This document shows positions 23,729 to 32,428 of a DNA stretch of 58,528 nt, piece after piece. The first letter of the stretch is position 1, and every line of letters begins with the position of its first letter. The position numbers were made by a program, and so were the translations under genes. The notes under the pieces were generated by a model that saw only the letters and a list, made by a program, of their open reading frames with translations, was not told the DNA's origin and did no database searches. Source of the DNA: Bacillota bacterium (GTDB taxonomy: Bacteria > Bacillota > Clostridia > Lachnospirales > Lachnospiraceae); contig JAEZRJ010000049.1 of assembly GCA_023412855.1 (NCBI GenBank), positions 1-58,528 of the forward strand, given 5' to 3'.

Positions 23729-25829
23729 TATGATGGAAAACAATAAGAGACGGGCATGGGTTTGGGTTACATCTATGTTGTTTTGGTTCTTCTATTATCC
23801 GGTTGCCATGCAGATGATTATGAGCCGTAAAAAAGGGCACAACCTTATAGATAAAGTGACAGGAACAGCCGCCAAAGACAGACTGGCGGAAGCAGCAGGT
23901 GAATGGCTTAAGGCGGATGGTGTAGTCATTGTGTTCGTGAGCATACTTGCGGTGATATGCGCTATTCAAGGATTTTCTTATTTATACAGCAGAAAAAAGG
24001 TGGATTTATATCATAGCATGCCGGTATCCAAGAGGCGTAGATTTGTAGTCATATATATCAACGGAGTGCTGATATTTTTTATCCCTTATCTTTTGAATCT
24101 CCTGCTTGCGGTGGCAGTAGCGGGAGCGAATGGAGGCATGAGCTTTGCGAATGCGAGGACGGCAGTAATTTCCCTATTTATGAATCTCATATTATTTTTA
24201 GGAACATATGGGCTTACCATAATAGCAGTTATGATGACGGGCAGTATTATTATGACCTTATTCGGTACAGCAATTTTTCTTTTCTATGAAATAGCGGTAA
24301 GATTATTGATGACAGAATACCAAAGCGAATTTTTTGAATACTTTTCTTACAATTCCTATGGTTACCGGGGTGCTATCAAAGCATTTTCTTCTCCGCTCGG
24401 GCATCATCACAATGCAGTAAGTGCGATATATACATATATCGGAGGAGCAGAATTGTCTTTGGCTTCGATAGTACTTCCGATAGCACAATGTATATTGCTG
24501 GCTGTGCTTTTTGGATTTATTGCTTATTTTTGCTATAGAAAGCGTCCTTCTGAGGCGGCTGGGAAGACCATGGCATTTCCGAAGACAAAAGGCATTGTGA
24601 AGATACTCCTTACGGTTCCCGTCACGCTTTTTGCGGGTTTGATCGTGCTGGGGATGGTAGGCATAGGAGACGAAGGGGAAAATTGTACAGTACTTCTGCT
24701 GTTTGTTATGGCGGCAGCAGCGATTATAAGCTGCGGTGCGATTGAAGTCGTTTATGAATTTGATCTCCGTGCGGCTTTGCGGAAAAAGTATCAGATATTG
24801 ATTACCGGTGTGTGCGCGGCGGCAATTTACTGTATCTTCCAGTTCGACCTTATTGGCTTCGATGAATGGATACCAGACCCCAATAAGCTGGAAGAGGCAG
24901 ATGTTATGATTTCTCCCATAGCATACAGGCAATCTTATTTGAATGGTGCGTTTAAAGTTATTTCCAGTGCGGAACATTATTCGAAGGAACCGGGCATGAC
25001 GGATATCTCCACTATTTGTGAGCTGTCGAAGAAAAAGCTGCATAGAGAAGAGATGAAAGATGGAGGCACCTATATATGGCTTGAGGTGGCTTATCAGATG
25101 AAGAGCGGAAAGACTGTATGGAGAGAATTTGCGGTGAGTGCCAAGGAAGAGGATATTTTAAACAGAGTGATTGGTAATTCGCAGTTCAAAAAGGCGGCTT
25201 ATCAAATTTATGACGACTCTGTCTTTAATAAAATGAAAGAGAAGGATTCCTTCCAGATTACTTATACTACGGGCATAAACGTGGAGAACCTCTCCCCGGA
25301 GGATGCAGATACTATCAGACAGCTCTATATAAAGGATTTGGATAATTCCAATTATTCTACCTTGAAAAATGAGTTCATTTGTGGTCAGTTGGCGTTTATT
25401 GTCAAAACGAACAATTACGGAACTACTTATTTTCAGTACGATATCTATCCCTCCTATACGAATATTATAGGTTATCTGACGGAGAAGGGATTGTATGAGA
25501 AAATGACTTTAAAGTCTGAGGATATCGCCAGCCTTACGGTTACTAATTTCCATAACGAAATGTATGATGAAAGTTCAAATACAGGAATGGAGGATTGGTC
25601 CGTTACCAAGACGTATTCTGGACAGGAGCAGATTGACGAGCTGGCAGGAGCGTTATATCCGTCAAGCTTCGATTACAGCTTTAACAATAAAATATCCAAT
25701 GACTATTATGTAATCGTGCAGCTCAAGAGCGGAGCGACGAGCTCAGGCTATTACCGCGGGGACAACGGCTTTTATTTCAACGCAGATAAAGTTCCCGAAT
25801 GGTTGAAAAAGGATACTGACTATGAATGA
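23700..25829 (+). CDS. ABC-2-type permease with large C-terminal extracytoplasmic domain
   Basis: A 709-residue membrane protein. Helices cluster in residues 20-400 (for example VTSMLFWFFYYPVAMQM, YINGVLIFFIPYLLNLLLA), with YSRKKVDLYHSMPVSKRR, a motif shared by permeases of GntR-linked systems. Residues about 410-705 are hydrophilic and probably extracytoplasmic; I associate such a region with the DUF6449 class but am not certain. The start ATG 23700 overlaps the ATPase gene by 29 nt and has GGAGG nine nt upstream. Partner of the preceding ATPase; substrate unknown. Confidence 0.85.
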   Translation: MTSKNSFLASMMENNKRRAWVWVTSMLFWFFYYPVAMQMIMSRKKGHNLIDKVTGTAAKDRLAEAAGEWLKADGVVIVFVSILAVICAIQGFSYLYSRKKVDLYHSMPVSKRRRFVVIYINGVLIFFIPYLLNLLLAVAVAGANGGMSFANARTAVISLFMNLILFLGTYGLTIIAVMMTGSIIMTLFGTAIFLFYEIAVRLLMTEYQSEFFEYFSYNSYGYRGAIKAFSSPLGHHHNAVSAIYTYIGGAELSLASIVLPIAQCILLAVLFGFIAYFCYRKRPSEAAGKTMAFPKTKGIVKILLTVPVTLFAGLIVLGMVGIGDEGENCTVLLLFVMAAAAIISCGAIEVVYEFDLRAALRKKYQILITGVCAAAIYCIFQFDLIGFDEWIPDPNKLEEADVMISPIAYRQSYLNGAFKVISSAEHYSKEPGMTDISTICELSKKKLHREEMKDGGTYIWLEVAYQMKSGKTVWREFAVSAKEEDILNRVIGNSQFKKAAYQIYDDSVFNKMKEKDSFQITYTTGINVENLSPEDADTIRQLYIKDLDNSNYSTLKNEFICGQLAFIVKTNNYGTTYFQYDIYPSYTNIIGYLTEKGLYEKMTLKSEDIASLTVTNFHNEMYDESSNTGMEDWSVTKTYSGQEQIDELAGALYPSSFDYSFNNKISNDYYVIVQLKSGATSSGYYRGDNGFYFNADKVPEWLKKDTDYE

Positions 25830-25990
25830 AGAGCAGACGGCACATTCGTGTATTTTAACGGATGCAGCATGATAAAACATAAAATATATAATGAGTAAAA
25901 AACACTTATAGGAATGATTTTTTGACATTGGGATATAAATATAAAGACATGGTTATCAAAATTGCTTATAAAAAGGAGAATGCTGCTATC

Positions 25991-27295
25991 ATGAATTTAT
26001 ATTTAAGAATTACCGATGTACATGGAAGAGAAATCTTGGATTCCAGGGGAAATCCCACCGTGGAGGCGGAGGTGACCGTAGAGGGAAGCATTACGGGCCG
26101 CGCCGCCGTTCCCTCGGGAGCCAGCACAGGACGTTTTGAGGCGGTGGAGCTAAGAGACGGAGAGACCAGATACTTTGGGCTGGGTGTGCGCAAGGCGGTA
26201 AAGAACATCAATACGAAGTTAAAGGAGGCTCTGATAGGACAAAATGTCATGGATCAGGGCCTTATTGACCGTATATTAATCGAGACAGACGGAACGGACA
26301 ATAAAGGGAATCTGGGTGCTAATGCAACATTGGGCGTATCCATGGCTTGTGCCCGGGCTGCGGCAGAGGCTTTGGAAATGCCTTTATACCGTTACCTCGG
26401 AGGCGGGCATACGAGACTTCTGCCGGTGCCTATGATGAATATTTTAAACGGAGGAAAGCATGCGGCAAATACGGTGGACTTTCAAGAATTTATGATTATG
26501 CCTGTCCAGGCGGAGAATTTTGCGGACGGGCTTCGTATTTGTGCGGAAATCTACCATAACTTAAAAAAGATATTGGAACACAAAGGGCTTTCCACCGGAG
26601 TGGGAGATGAAGGCGGTTTTGCGCCGGATCTGCCGGATGCAAAGGCGGTTCTGGAACTGATTGTGGAAGCCATTCAAGTGAGTAAATACGTTCCGGGGCA
26701 GGACATCAAAATAGCGCTGGACGTAGCCAGCAGTGAGCTATATAACGAAAAGACCGGAATGTATCATTTTCCGGGAGAAAGCAAGCTGCTTGGCAGCGAG
26801 GTGGTAAGGGATACTTCCGAGATGATTTCTTATTACGAGGAATTGATAGAAAAATTCCCGATTATTTCCATCGAGGACGGACTTGCGGAGGATGACTGGG
26901 ATGGCTGGAAGGAGCTGACAAAGCGTCTGGGAGACAAGATCCAATTGGTAGGAGACGACTTGTTCGTAACAAATACGAAGCGGTTGGACGCCGGAATTAA
27001 GCTGAGAGTGGCTAATGCCATTTTGGTGAAAGTAAATCAGATCGGAACGGTATCGGAAGCCATGGAAGCTATCGAGATGGCGCATAAGAACGCTTATCGT
27101 GCGGTGATATCACATCGCTCAGGCGAGACAGAGGATACCTTTATCGCGGATCTTGCAGTAGCGGTGAACGCAGGACAGATCAAGACCGGAGCGCCCTGCC
27201 GTTCGGATAGAGTAGCGAAATATAACCAGCTTCTTCGTATCGAAGAGGAGTTGGGGAACGTAGCTGCGTATAAAGACCCCTTTAATAAAATTTAA
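25991..27295 (+). CDS. eno: enolase
   Basis: Converts 2-phosphoglycerate to phosphoenolpyruvate in glycolysis; Mg-dependent and cytoplasmic. The open frame begins at 25922, but ATG 25991 gives the standard start region (LRITDVHGREILDSRGNPTVE) and 434 residues, the normal length. AGGAG lies about 12 nt upstream. Motifs seen: PSGASTG, GDEGGFAPDL, the metal ligand segment IALDVASSE, ISIEDGLAEDDWDGW, LVGDDLFVTN, LVKVNQIGT (catalytic Lys region) and SHRSGETEDTF. Followed by 270 nt without a gene. Confidence 0.97.
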   Translation: MNLYLRITDVHGREILDSRGNPTVEAEVTVEGSITGRAAVPSGASTGRFEAVELRDGETRYFGLGVRKAVKNINTKLKEALIGQNVMDQGLIDRILIETDGTDNKGNLGANATLGVSMACARAAAEALEMPLYRYLGGGHTRLLPVPMMNILNGGKHAANTVDFQEFMIMPVQAENFADGLRICAEIYHNLKKILEHKGLSTGVGDEGGFAPDLPDAKAVLELIVEAIQVSKYVPGQDIKIALDVASSELYNEKTGMYHFPGESKLLGSEVVRDTSEMISYYEELIEKFPIISIEDGLAEDDWDGWKELTKRLGDKIQLVGDDLFVTNTKRLDAGIKLRVANAILVKVNQIGTVSEAMEAIEMAHKNAYRAVISHRSGETEDTFIADLAVAVNAGQIKTGAPCRSDRVAKYNQLLRIEEELGNVAAYKDPFNKI

Positions 27296-27502
27296 TGTTT
27301 CTATCTCCCTGAAGTAGACTGCACCTAAGCTTTTACAGCTTACAGCAAACTTTTAATGGCGGACTTAGTATTTAATGACTTATGCAGATTTTTTAAATGT
27401 CTGCACGGAATTTTGTACTGCTTTCATCTAATGTTTAATGGATTACGGTTTAATGTTATTAAATATATTTTATCGGATATTATGGAATTTGCCGGAAATA
27501 AA

Positions 27503-27511
27503 TGTTATAAT
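27503..27511 (+). promoter_or_regulatory. extended -10 promoter of the nicotinamidase-like gene
   Basis: TGT-TATAAT at 27503-27511 forms an extended -10 element 54 nt before the start codon. No consensus -35 is seen. The remainder of 27296-27565 holds no gene. Confidence 0.5.
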
Positions 27512-27565
27512 GCAAAGCGGATATAAGTCCAATATTAAATGGGGATATAGGAGCGGACGAGGGAC

Positions 27566-28090
27566 ATGAAAAAAATATTAGTGGTAATCGATATGCAGAA
27601 CGATTTCATAGATGGAACGTTGGGAACAAAGGAGGCGCAGGCGATTGTAGAGAATGTAATCGCTAAGATTCATGCTTATCCTGCGGACTGCATTTATGCG
27701 ACGAGGGATACTCATGAGGACAATTACCTGGAGACCTCCGAGGGCAGGTATCTTCCGGTAAAGCATTGCATCGCAGGTACGAAGGGCTGGGAAATACGTA
27801 AGGAAGTGGCGGAAGCGATGCCCGGGGCTATCGTAATAGATAAGCCGTCTTTCGGTTCGTCAGAGCTTTCCGAAAGGTTGTTTAAAGAGTCTGAGAAGGA
27901 AGAAATAGAGATAGAATTAGTAGGGCTGTGTACGGATATCTGCGTAGTGACAAACGCTCTTCTTTTAAAAACCAGACTTCCGGAGACGAGAATCAGTGCG
28001 GATGCTTCTTGCTGTGCCGGTGTGACTGCTAAGAGCCATGAAGCGGCGTTAATTACGATGAAAATGTGCCAGATAGAGGTTGTAGCTTAA
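27566..28090 (+). CDS. isochorismatase-family cysteine hydrolase (nicotinamidase-like)
   Basis: A 174-residue cytoplasmic hydrolase. The catalytic set is visible: Asp9 in VVIDMQNDF, a Lys in the IDKPSFGSSEL region, and nucleophile Cys126 in GLCTDICVV. The metal-site pattern ATRDTHEDNYL is nicotinamidase-like (NAD salvage, nicotinamide to nicotinate). Other amidase activities cannot be excluded. ATG 27566 follows GGAGCGGACGAGGG. The stop codon TAA (28088-28090) is inside a fragment of the MITE-A repeat, so the repeat has set or trimmed the C-terminus. Confidence 0.85.
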   Translation: MKKILVVIDMQNDFIDGTLGTKEAQAIVENVIAKIHAYPADCIYATRDTHEDNYLETSEGRYLPVKHCIAGTKGWEIRKEVAEAMPGAIVIDKPSFGSSELSERLFKESEKEEIEIELVGLCTDICVVTNALLLKTRLPETRISADASCCAGVTAKSHEAALITMKMCQIEVVA

Positions 28091-28123
28091 CAGCAAGTGT
28101 TAAACTACTGTGTGAACAGTAAC
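28084..28123 (-). repeat. MITE-A fragment, copy 3 (40 nt, left end, inverted)
   Basis: It is the reverse complement of 4219-4258 with one mismatch: terminal GTGAACAGTAAC plus the TTAACA-CTTGC-TGTTAA hairpin. It overlaps the last codons and stop of the preceding gene; the hairpin lacks a T-run. Confidence 0.8.
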
Positions 28124-28218
28124 GAAAGATTTAAGGATAGAAAAAAATCTGTAAAAGTGCTTGAAAATATTACCTGCGTATGATAAACTAAATTCTGCGT
28201 GTACTAGGAGGTGTAGAA

Positions 28219-28458
28219 ATGGAAATTTTGAGAACGATATTGTTAATAATTTTTATTATAATATGCTTTGCTTTGGTTATATTAGTATTGATGCAGGAAG
28301 GTAAATCAGCAGGTTTAGGAGCTATCAGCGGTGCGGCGGAGTCATACTGGGGTAAGAATAAGGGACGTTCAATGGAAGGAACTCTCGTTAAAGTTACCAA
28401 GTATCTGGCAGCCGGTTTTATCCTATTGGCAGCAATCTTAAATCTTAATGTATTTTAA
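28219..28458 (+). CDS. secG: preprotein translocase subunit SecG
   Basis: A 79-residue membrane protein of the SecYEG channel. Two helices (about 4-24 and 55-75) flank the conserved loop LVLMQEGKSAGLGAISGAAE. Family length and the SecG loop QEGKSAGLG-x-x-SGAAE are clear. ATG 28219 follows TAGGAGGTGTAGAA. It precedes rnr, smpB and ssrA, the standard Firmicutes order, but a strong terminator separates it from rnr. Confidence 0.95.
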   Translation: MEILRTILLIIFIIICFALVILVLMQEGKSAGLGAISGAAESYWGKNKGRSMEGTLVKVTKYLAAGFILLAAILNLNVF

Positions 28459-28470
28459 GAATGATTACGA

Positions 28471-28505
28471 AAGCGCTCTTGCATAGAACAAGGGCGCTTT
28501 TTTTT
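28471..28505 (+). terminator. terminator of secG
   Basis: An 11-bp stem AAGCGCTCTTG/CAAGGGCGCTT (28471-28481 with 28489-28499, one G-U pair) is followed by a run of T to 28505. AATAGGAAAGTGC immediately after (28509-28521) resembles the left end of repeat B. Confidence 0.88.
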
Positions 28506-28540
28506 GCAAATAGGAAAGTGCGTGGTCGGAGAGAGACATC

Positions 28541-30709
28541 ATGGAAAAGGAATTATATAATAAAAGAAAAAATTTAATAGGCGAGTTGATTCAGGATGAG
28601 ATGTATGTTCCCATGAAAGAAAAGGAAATGGCAGCATTCATGCAAGTATCAAAAGAGGACAGAGCAGAATTTCACAAAGTTCTTGACGAACTCTTAGCAG
28701 AGGGAAAGATAGGCATTACCTCTAAAGGGAAATATACAAAACCCGATGAAAATATAGTAACGGGAATCTTCGTTAGTAATGCCAAGGGTTTCGGCTTCGT
28801 AGAGGTGGAAGGGAGACCGGAAGACTTGTTCATTCCCGAAACGAGAACCGGCGGCGCTTTTCACAAAGATACCGTTCAGGCAAGGCTTCTTCCCGGACAG
28901 AGAGGAAAACGGCAGGAGGCTGAGATTATCAAGGTACTTGATCGCGGAACGACGCAGATTGTCGGTACCTTTCAGAAATCGAAGAGCTTCGGCTTTGTTA
29001 TACCGGACAATATAAAGCTGGCATCGGATATTTTCATTCCATTAGAGCGCTCCAAAGGAGCGGTGGACGGCCATAAGGTGGTGGTGGAAATCACCGATTA
29101 CGGCAATGAGCAGAAGAATAAGAAACCGGAAGGAAAAGTCGTAGAAATACTGGGACATATCAACGACCCCGGCGTGGATATTTTATCTATTGTAAAGAAC
29201 TTTGAATTGCCCATAGGCTTTGAAGAGAAGGTATTAAACCAGGCTCAGAGAGTATCCTCAGAGGTGTTGGATGCCGACAGAGAGGGCAGAGAAGATTTAA
29301 GAAACGTACAGATGGTAACGATAGACGGAGAGGATGCGAAAGACCTGGACGATGCGGTCAGCGTGTCAAAAGAGGGAGAGAATTATTTACTAGGCGTTCA
29401 TATCGCGGATGTGACTAATTATGTGCAGGAGAATTCGGCTCTTGACAGAGAAGCGCTGAACCGCGGCACAAGCGTCTATCTGGTAGATCGTGTCATTCCC
29501 ATGTTGCCCCATGTTCTGTCCAACGGCATATGTTCGCTGAATCAGGGCGTAGACAGACTGGCGCTGAGCTGCCTTATGACGGTAAACCCCAAGGGCGAAG
29601 TAATTGATTATCGCATTGTGGAGTCTGTAATATGTGTAGACAGGCGAATGACCTATACAAGCGTAAAGAAAATACTGGAGGATAAGGACGAAGCGGAGCG
29701 CAGAGAGTATGAATCTTTCGTTCCCATGTTCGAGCTAATGGAGGAGCTGGCAGGAATCCTGCGGGCTAAGAGAAAGAAACGAGGCTCCGTAGATTTCGAT
29801 TTCCCGGAGACAAAAATCATACTGGATAAAGAAGGGCATCCCTTGGAGATAAAGCCTTACGAGCGAAATACGGCGACGAAAATCATCGAGGATTTCATGC
29901 TTTTGGCTAACGAAACGGTGGCGCAGTATTTTTATTGGCTGGAGCTTCCATTCGTATATAGAATACACGATAACCCGGACCCGGAAAAAATCATGCAGCT
30001 GAGCGTGTTCATCAGTAACTTTGGCTACGGGATCAAGTCCTCTAAGGAGGATGTGCATCCCAAGGAAATCCAGAAGCTTCTTGGAAAAATAGAGGGGACG
30101 CCGGAGGAGGCGCTGATCAGCAGACTTACGCTGCGAAGCATGAAGCGGGCGAAATATTCCGTAGAATGTACCGGACATTTTGGTCTGGCCTGTCAGTATT
30201 ATTGTCACTTTACTTCCCCTATCCGGAGATATCCTGACTTACAGATACACAGGATTATTAAGGAGCAGCTTAGGGGACGCTTGAAGGAGAACCGCATTCT
30301 TCATTATAATGAGATTCTTCCGGCAGTGGCGGACCGTTCTTCCAGGATGGAAAGGCGTGCGGACGAAGCGGAAAGAGAGACCGACAAATTAAAGAAAACG
30401 GAATATATGGAAAAGCATATCGGAGAACGCTTCGAAGGAGTGATTTCCGGTATTACGAGCTGGGGCATCTATGTGGAGCTTCCCAATACCGTAGAGGGGC
30501 TTATACACGTTTCATCGTTGATGGGAGATTATTTCTATTACGATGAAGCGAATTATGAGATGGTAGGAAGGGACTTTGGCAAGAAGTATAAATTGGGAGA
30601 GAGGATTGCGGTAATCGTGCATGGCACCGATCGTTTTGCGAGAACTGTGGACTTTTTGGAGGATGATGATTATGGCGAAAGAAGCGATGAAGCTGGTTGC
30701 GAACAATAA
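28541..30709 (+). CDS. rnr: ribonuclease R
   Basis: 3'-5' exoribonuclease of the RNase II/RNB family that degrades structured RNA and acts with tmRNA in nonstop mRNA decay. The 722 residues comprise an N-terminal helical winged-helix region, two cold-shock/OB domains (about 70-200, GIFVSNAKGFGFVEVEG and FQKSKSFGFVIPDN), the RNB catalytic domain (about 255-580, with TIDGEDAKDLDDAVS carrying the catalytic Asp cluster) and a C-terminal S1 domain (about 625-710, FEGVISGITSWGIYVEL). Length is normal. The 3' end overlaps smpB by 38 nt. Confidence 0.97.
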   Translation: MEKELYNKRKNLIGELIQDEMYVPMKEKEMAAFMQVSKEDRAEFHKVLDELLAEGKIGITSKGKYTKPDENIVTGIFVSNAKGFGFVEVEGRPEDLFIPETRTGGAFHKDTVQARLLPGQRGKRQEAEIIKVLDRGTTQIVGTFQKSKSFGFVIPDNIKLASDIFIPLERSKGAVDGHKVVVEITDYGNEQKNKKPEGKVVEILGHINDPGVDILSIVKNFELPIGFEEKVLNQAQRVSSEVLDADREGREDLRNVQMVTIDGEDAKDLDDAVSVSKEGENYLLGVHIADVTNYVQENSALDREALNRGTSVYLVDRVIPMLPHVLSNGICSLNQGVDRLALSCLMTVNPKGEVIDYRIVESVICVDRRMTYTSVKKILEDKDEAERREYESFVPMFELMEELAGILRAKRKKRGSVDFDFPETKIILDKEGHPLEIKPYERNTATKIIEDFMLLANETVAQYFYWLELPFVYRIHDNPDPEKIMQLSVFISNFGYGIKSSKEDVHPKEIQKLLGKIEGTPEEALISRLTLRSMKRAKYSVECTGHFGLACQYYCHFTSPIRRYPDLQIHRIIKEQLRGRLKENRILHYNEILPAVADRSSRMERRADEAERETDKLKKTEYMEKHIGERFEGVISGITSWGIYVELPNTVEGLIHVSSLMGDYFYYDEANYEMVGRDFGKKYKLGERIAVIVHGTDRFARTVDFLEDDDYGERSDEAGCEQ

Positions 30710-31139
30710 AAAAGCATACCACGATTATTTTATAGAGGAAAAGTACGAGGCGGGGATCGTTCTTCACGGGACTGAGGTAAAGTCTATGCGTATGGGAAAG
30801 TGCAGCATTAAGGAAGCTTTTATCCGTATTGATAACGGAGAGATGTTCGCCTATGGAATGCATGTCAGTCCCTATGAAAAAGGCAATATTTTCAATAAGG
30901 ATCCGCTTCGGGTGAAGAAGCTTTTGCTCCACAAGCAGGAAATTAATAAGCTTACCGGCCAAATTGCCGAAAAAGGCTATACTCTCGTTCCTCTTCAGGT
31001 ATACTTCAAGGACGGCATGGCAAAGGTAGAGATTGGCCTCGCAAAAGGTAAAAAGCTCTACGACAAGAGACAGGATATTGCCAAAAAGGATCAAAAAAGA
31101 GAAGTGGAAAAAGAAATGAAAATGAAGCTTCGGGGATAA
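30672..31139 (+). CDS. smpB: SsrA-binding protein SmpB
   Basis: A 155-residue tmRNA-binding protein needed for trans-translation. Motifs include AYHDYFIEEKYEAGIVL, GTEVKSMR, FAYGMHVSPYEKGN and the basic C-terminal tail KGKKLYDKRQ..., which enters the ribosomal A site. ATG 30672 gives family length; GGAGG (30658-30662) lies 9 nt upstream, inside rnr. The longer frame to 30621 is an overlap artefact. Its RNA partner ssrA starts 300 nt downstream. Confidence 0.97.
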   Translation: MAKEAMKLVANNKKAYHDYFIEEKYEAGIVLHGTEVKSMRMGKCSIKEAFIRIDNGEMFAYGMHVSPYEKGNIFNKDPLRVKKLLLHKQEINKLTGQIAEKGYTLVPLQVYFKDGMAKVEIGLAKGKKLYDKRQDIAKKDQKREVEKEMKMKLRG

Positions 31140-31150
31140 TTTGAATAAAA

Positions 31151-31269
31151 ACAGATTCAAAGTGAAAACAGACTAAAAGTGAAAATAGACTCAAAGTAAA
31201 AACAGACTAAAAGTGAAAATAGACTCAAAGTAAAAACAAATTTAAAGTAAAAATAAATTCAAATATAAA
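31151..31269 (+). repeat. tandem array of seven 17-nt units
   Basis: Seven contiguous 17-nt units with consensus AYAGAYTMAAAGTRAAA run from 31151 to 31269. The first five are closely similar and units 3 and 5 are identical, as are 2 and 4; the last two have decayed. They lie between smpB and the ssrA promoter, are very AT-rich and are non-coding. Confidence 0.8.
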
Positions 31270-31355
31270 AAGTTTTAATAAAAAGATTGAAACGGAATGG
31301 TTGAAAGGAAATATAATAAAATAAAAATAAAAAGAATAAAATAAATTGGTTTGGA

Positions 31356-31384
31356 TTGAATCTTCCTTAAAATTGCTTTATAAT
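31356..31384 (+). promoter_or_regulatory. promoter of ssrA
   Basis: TTGAAT (31356-31361), a 17-bp spacer and a perfect TATAAT (31379-31384). The mature tmRNA 5' end is about 55 nt after the -10 box. Confidence 0.8.
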
Positions 31385-31438
31385 GATTTTAAGGAACCGA
31401 AACATTTTTCAATGTTACACCGGCAGCTAATTGAATAA

Positions 31439-31785
31439 GGGATAGTAAAGGTTTCGACAGGGGCCTTGCAGCTGGAGAAGCTATCCGCAGGCGATGCGTC
31501 AAATCGCAAAAATAAATATAAACGCTGAAGACAATTTAGCATACGCTGCCTAATGGCAGCTGTCCGACTTAGTGCACCTATACATTAAGAACCGGGCATC
31601 GACTATGTAGGAAACGACACGGGCAAAGCTTTGAGCCCGCGGGCGTATTATGAAGCTACTGAAGACATCGGGGTGTCAATTTCCTGATGTAGGAGGGAAT
31701 GTGGGGTAACCCGAAATAATTGACTATGATAGTAGAAGGACAGGGAATGGGTTTTTGGACGCGGGTTCGACTCCCGCCTATTCCA
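31439..31785 (+). ncRNA. ssrA: transfer-messenger RNA (tmRNA), one-piece
   Basis: The 5' end GGGATAG pairs with the 3' end CTATTCC (31778-31784) as the alanyl acceptor stem, with discriminator A31785 and no encoded CCA. The conserved GGTTTCGAC follows the 5' stem and a T arm GGGTTCGACTCCCGC precedes the 3' end. The tag reading frame (31506-31553) encodes AKININAEDNLAYAA then stop, ending in a typical hydrophobic degron. Length is about 347 nt. Located after smpB as usual. Confidence 0.95.
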
Positions 31786-31788
31786 TTA

Positions 31789-31828
31789 TTACAGATGCTG
31801 ATAAATAGCATATTTACGGCATCTGTAA
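31789..31828. terminator. hairpin after ssrA, possible terminator
   Basis: A perfect 10-bp inverted repeat TTACAGATGC/GCATCTGTAA (31789-31798 with 31819-31828). It lacks a clear T-run on the plus strand, so termination is only likely. Confidence 0.5.
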
Positions 31829-32309
31829 AACACTAAAAATCATTTCGGACCATTTAAATTCAGTTTAAACCGATATATATCATTTGAAATGTGGTCAAAC
31901 TAAACTAAGACGATATAAGCTTAAAAATAATATTCTCAAGTAACTATAAAATTAGTTATTTCGGAATATTGTTTTATTTTACAATGAATAATTTCAAAAT
32001 ATCGCTAACACATATTACAGAGAAGAATAACACTATAGGAAGGCTAGAATATGAATTTCAAACAAGTTCCATATACTTATAATACAAGAAATAAAGGCGA
32101 TATGTAACGGCAAAGAGTATACATATTATCATCCACATGCAATTATAACACAGTATATGAGGGATACGGAAACGAAAATACTATTGATATAACAAATACA
32201 AAGCTGGGTAATGAGATATCAAAACCTTCTACTAAACAGAAAGAGAGAAGTTTGGTGAGTATTGGGATAAATAATAAAACTAACTAAATGTGTGTGTCAT
32301 AGCAGGTAA

Positions 32310-32426
32310 AATTGTGATAAGATTATCCTGCAATACGACTCAATAGAGCCGGTGAATTTTGACGGAAGATACTATGGCGATGAGGCTATGGATGATAGAG
32401 ACGGGGATGGGAGGGTTGGAGAATAA
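32310..32426 (+). pseudogene. C-terminal gene remnant in a degraded AT-rich region
   Basis: The ~600 nt between ssrA and the CPBP gene hold no intact gene. This 38-codon frame ends with acidic DDRDGDGRVGE, an EF-hand/dockerin-like Asp pattern, and has no start signal. Upstream (31980-32290) other short coding-like pieces in different frames, such as one starting MNFKQVPYTYN at 32051, suggest a decayed gene. Confidence 0.4.
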
Positions 32427-32428
32427 AT

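Noticed and set aside
24303..25043. 246-codon ORF antisense to the ABC permease
   Set aside because: Opposite a supported gene, low-complexity basic product, no start signals.
25922..25990. N-terminal extension of enolase
   Set aside because: The extra 23 residues are not enolase-like, would start at TTG and would exceed family length; ATG 25991 is preferred.
31151..31269. Possible CRISPR array
   Set aside because: The 17-nt units are contiguous with no spacers; no cas genes. No CRISPR array was seen anywhere in the window.
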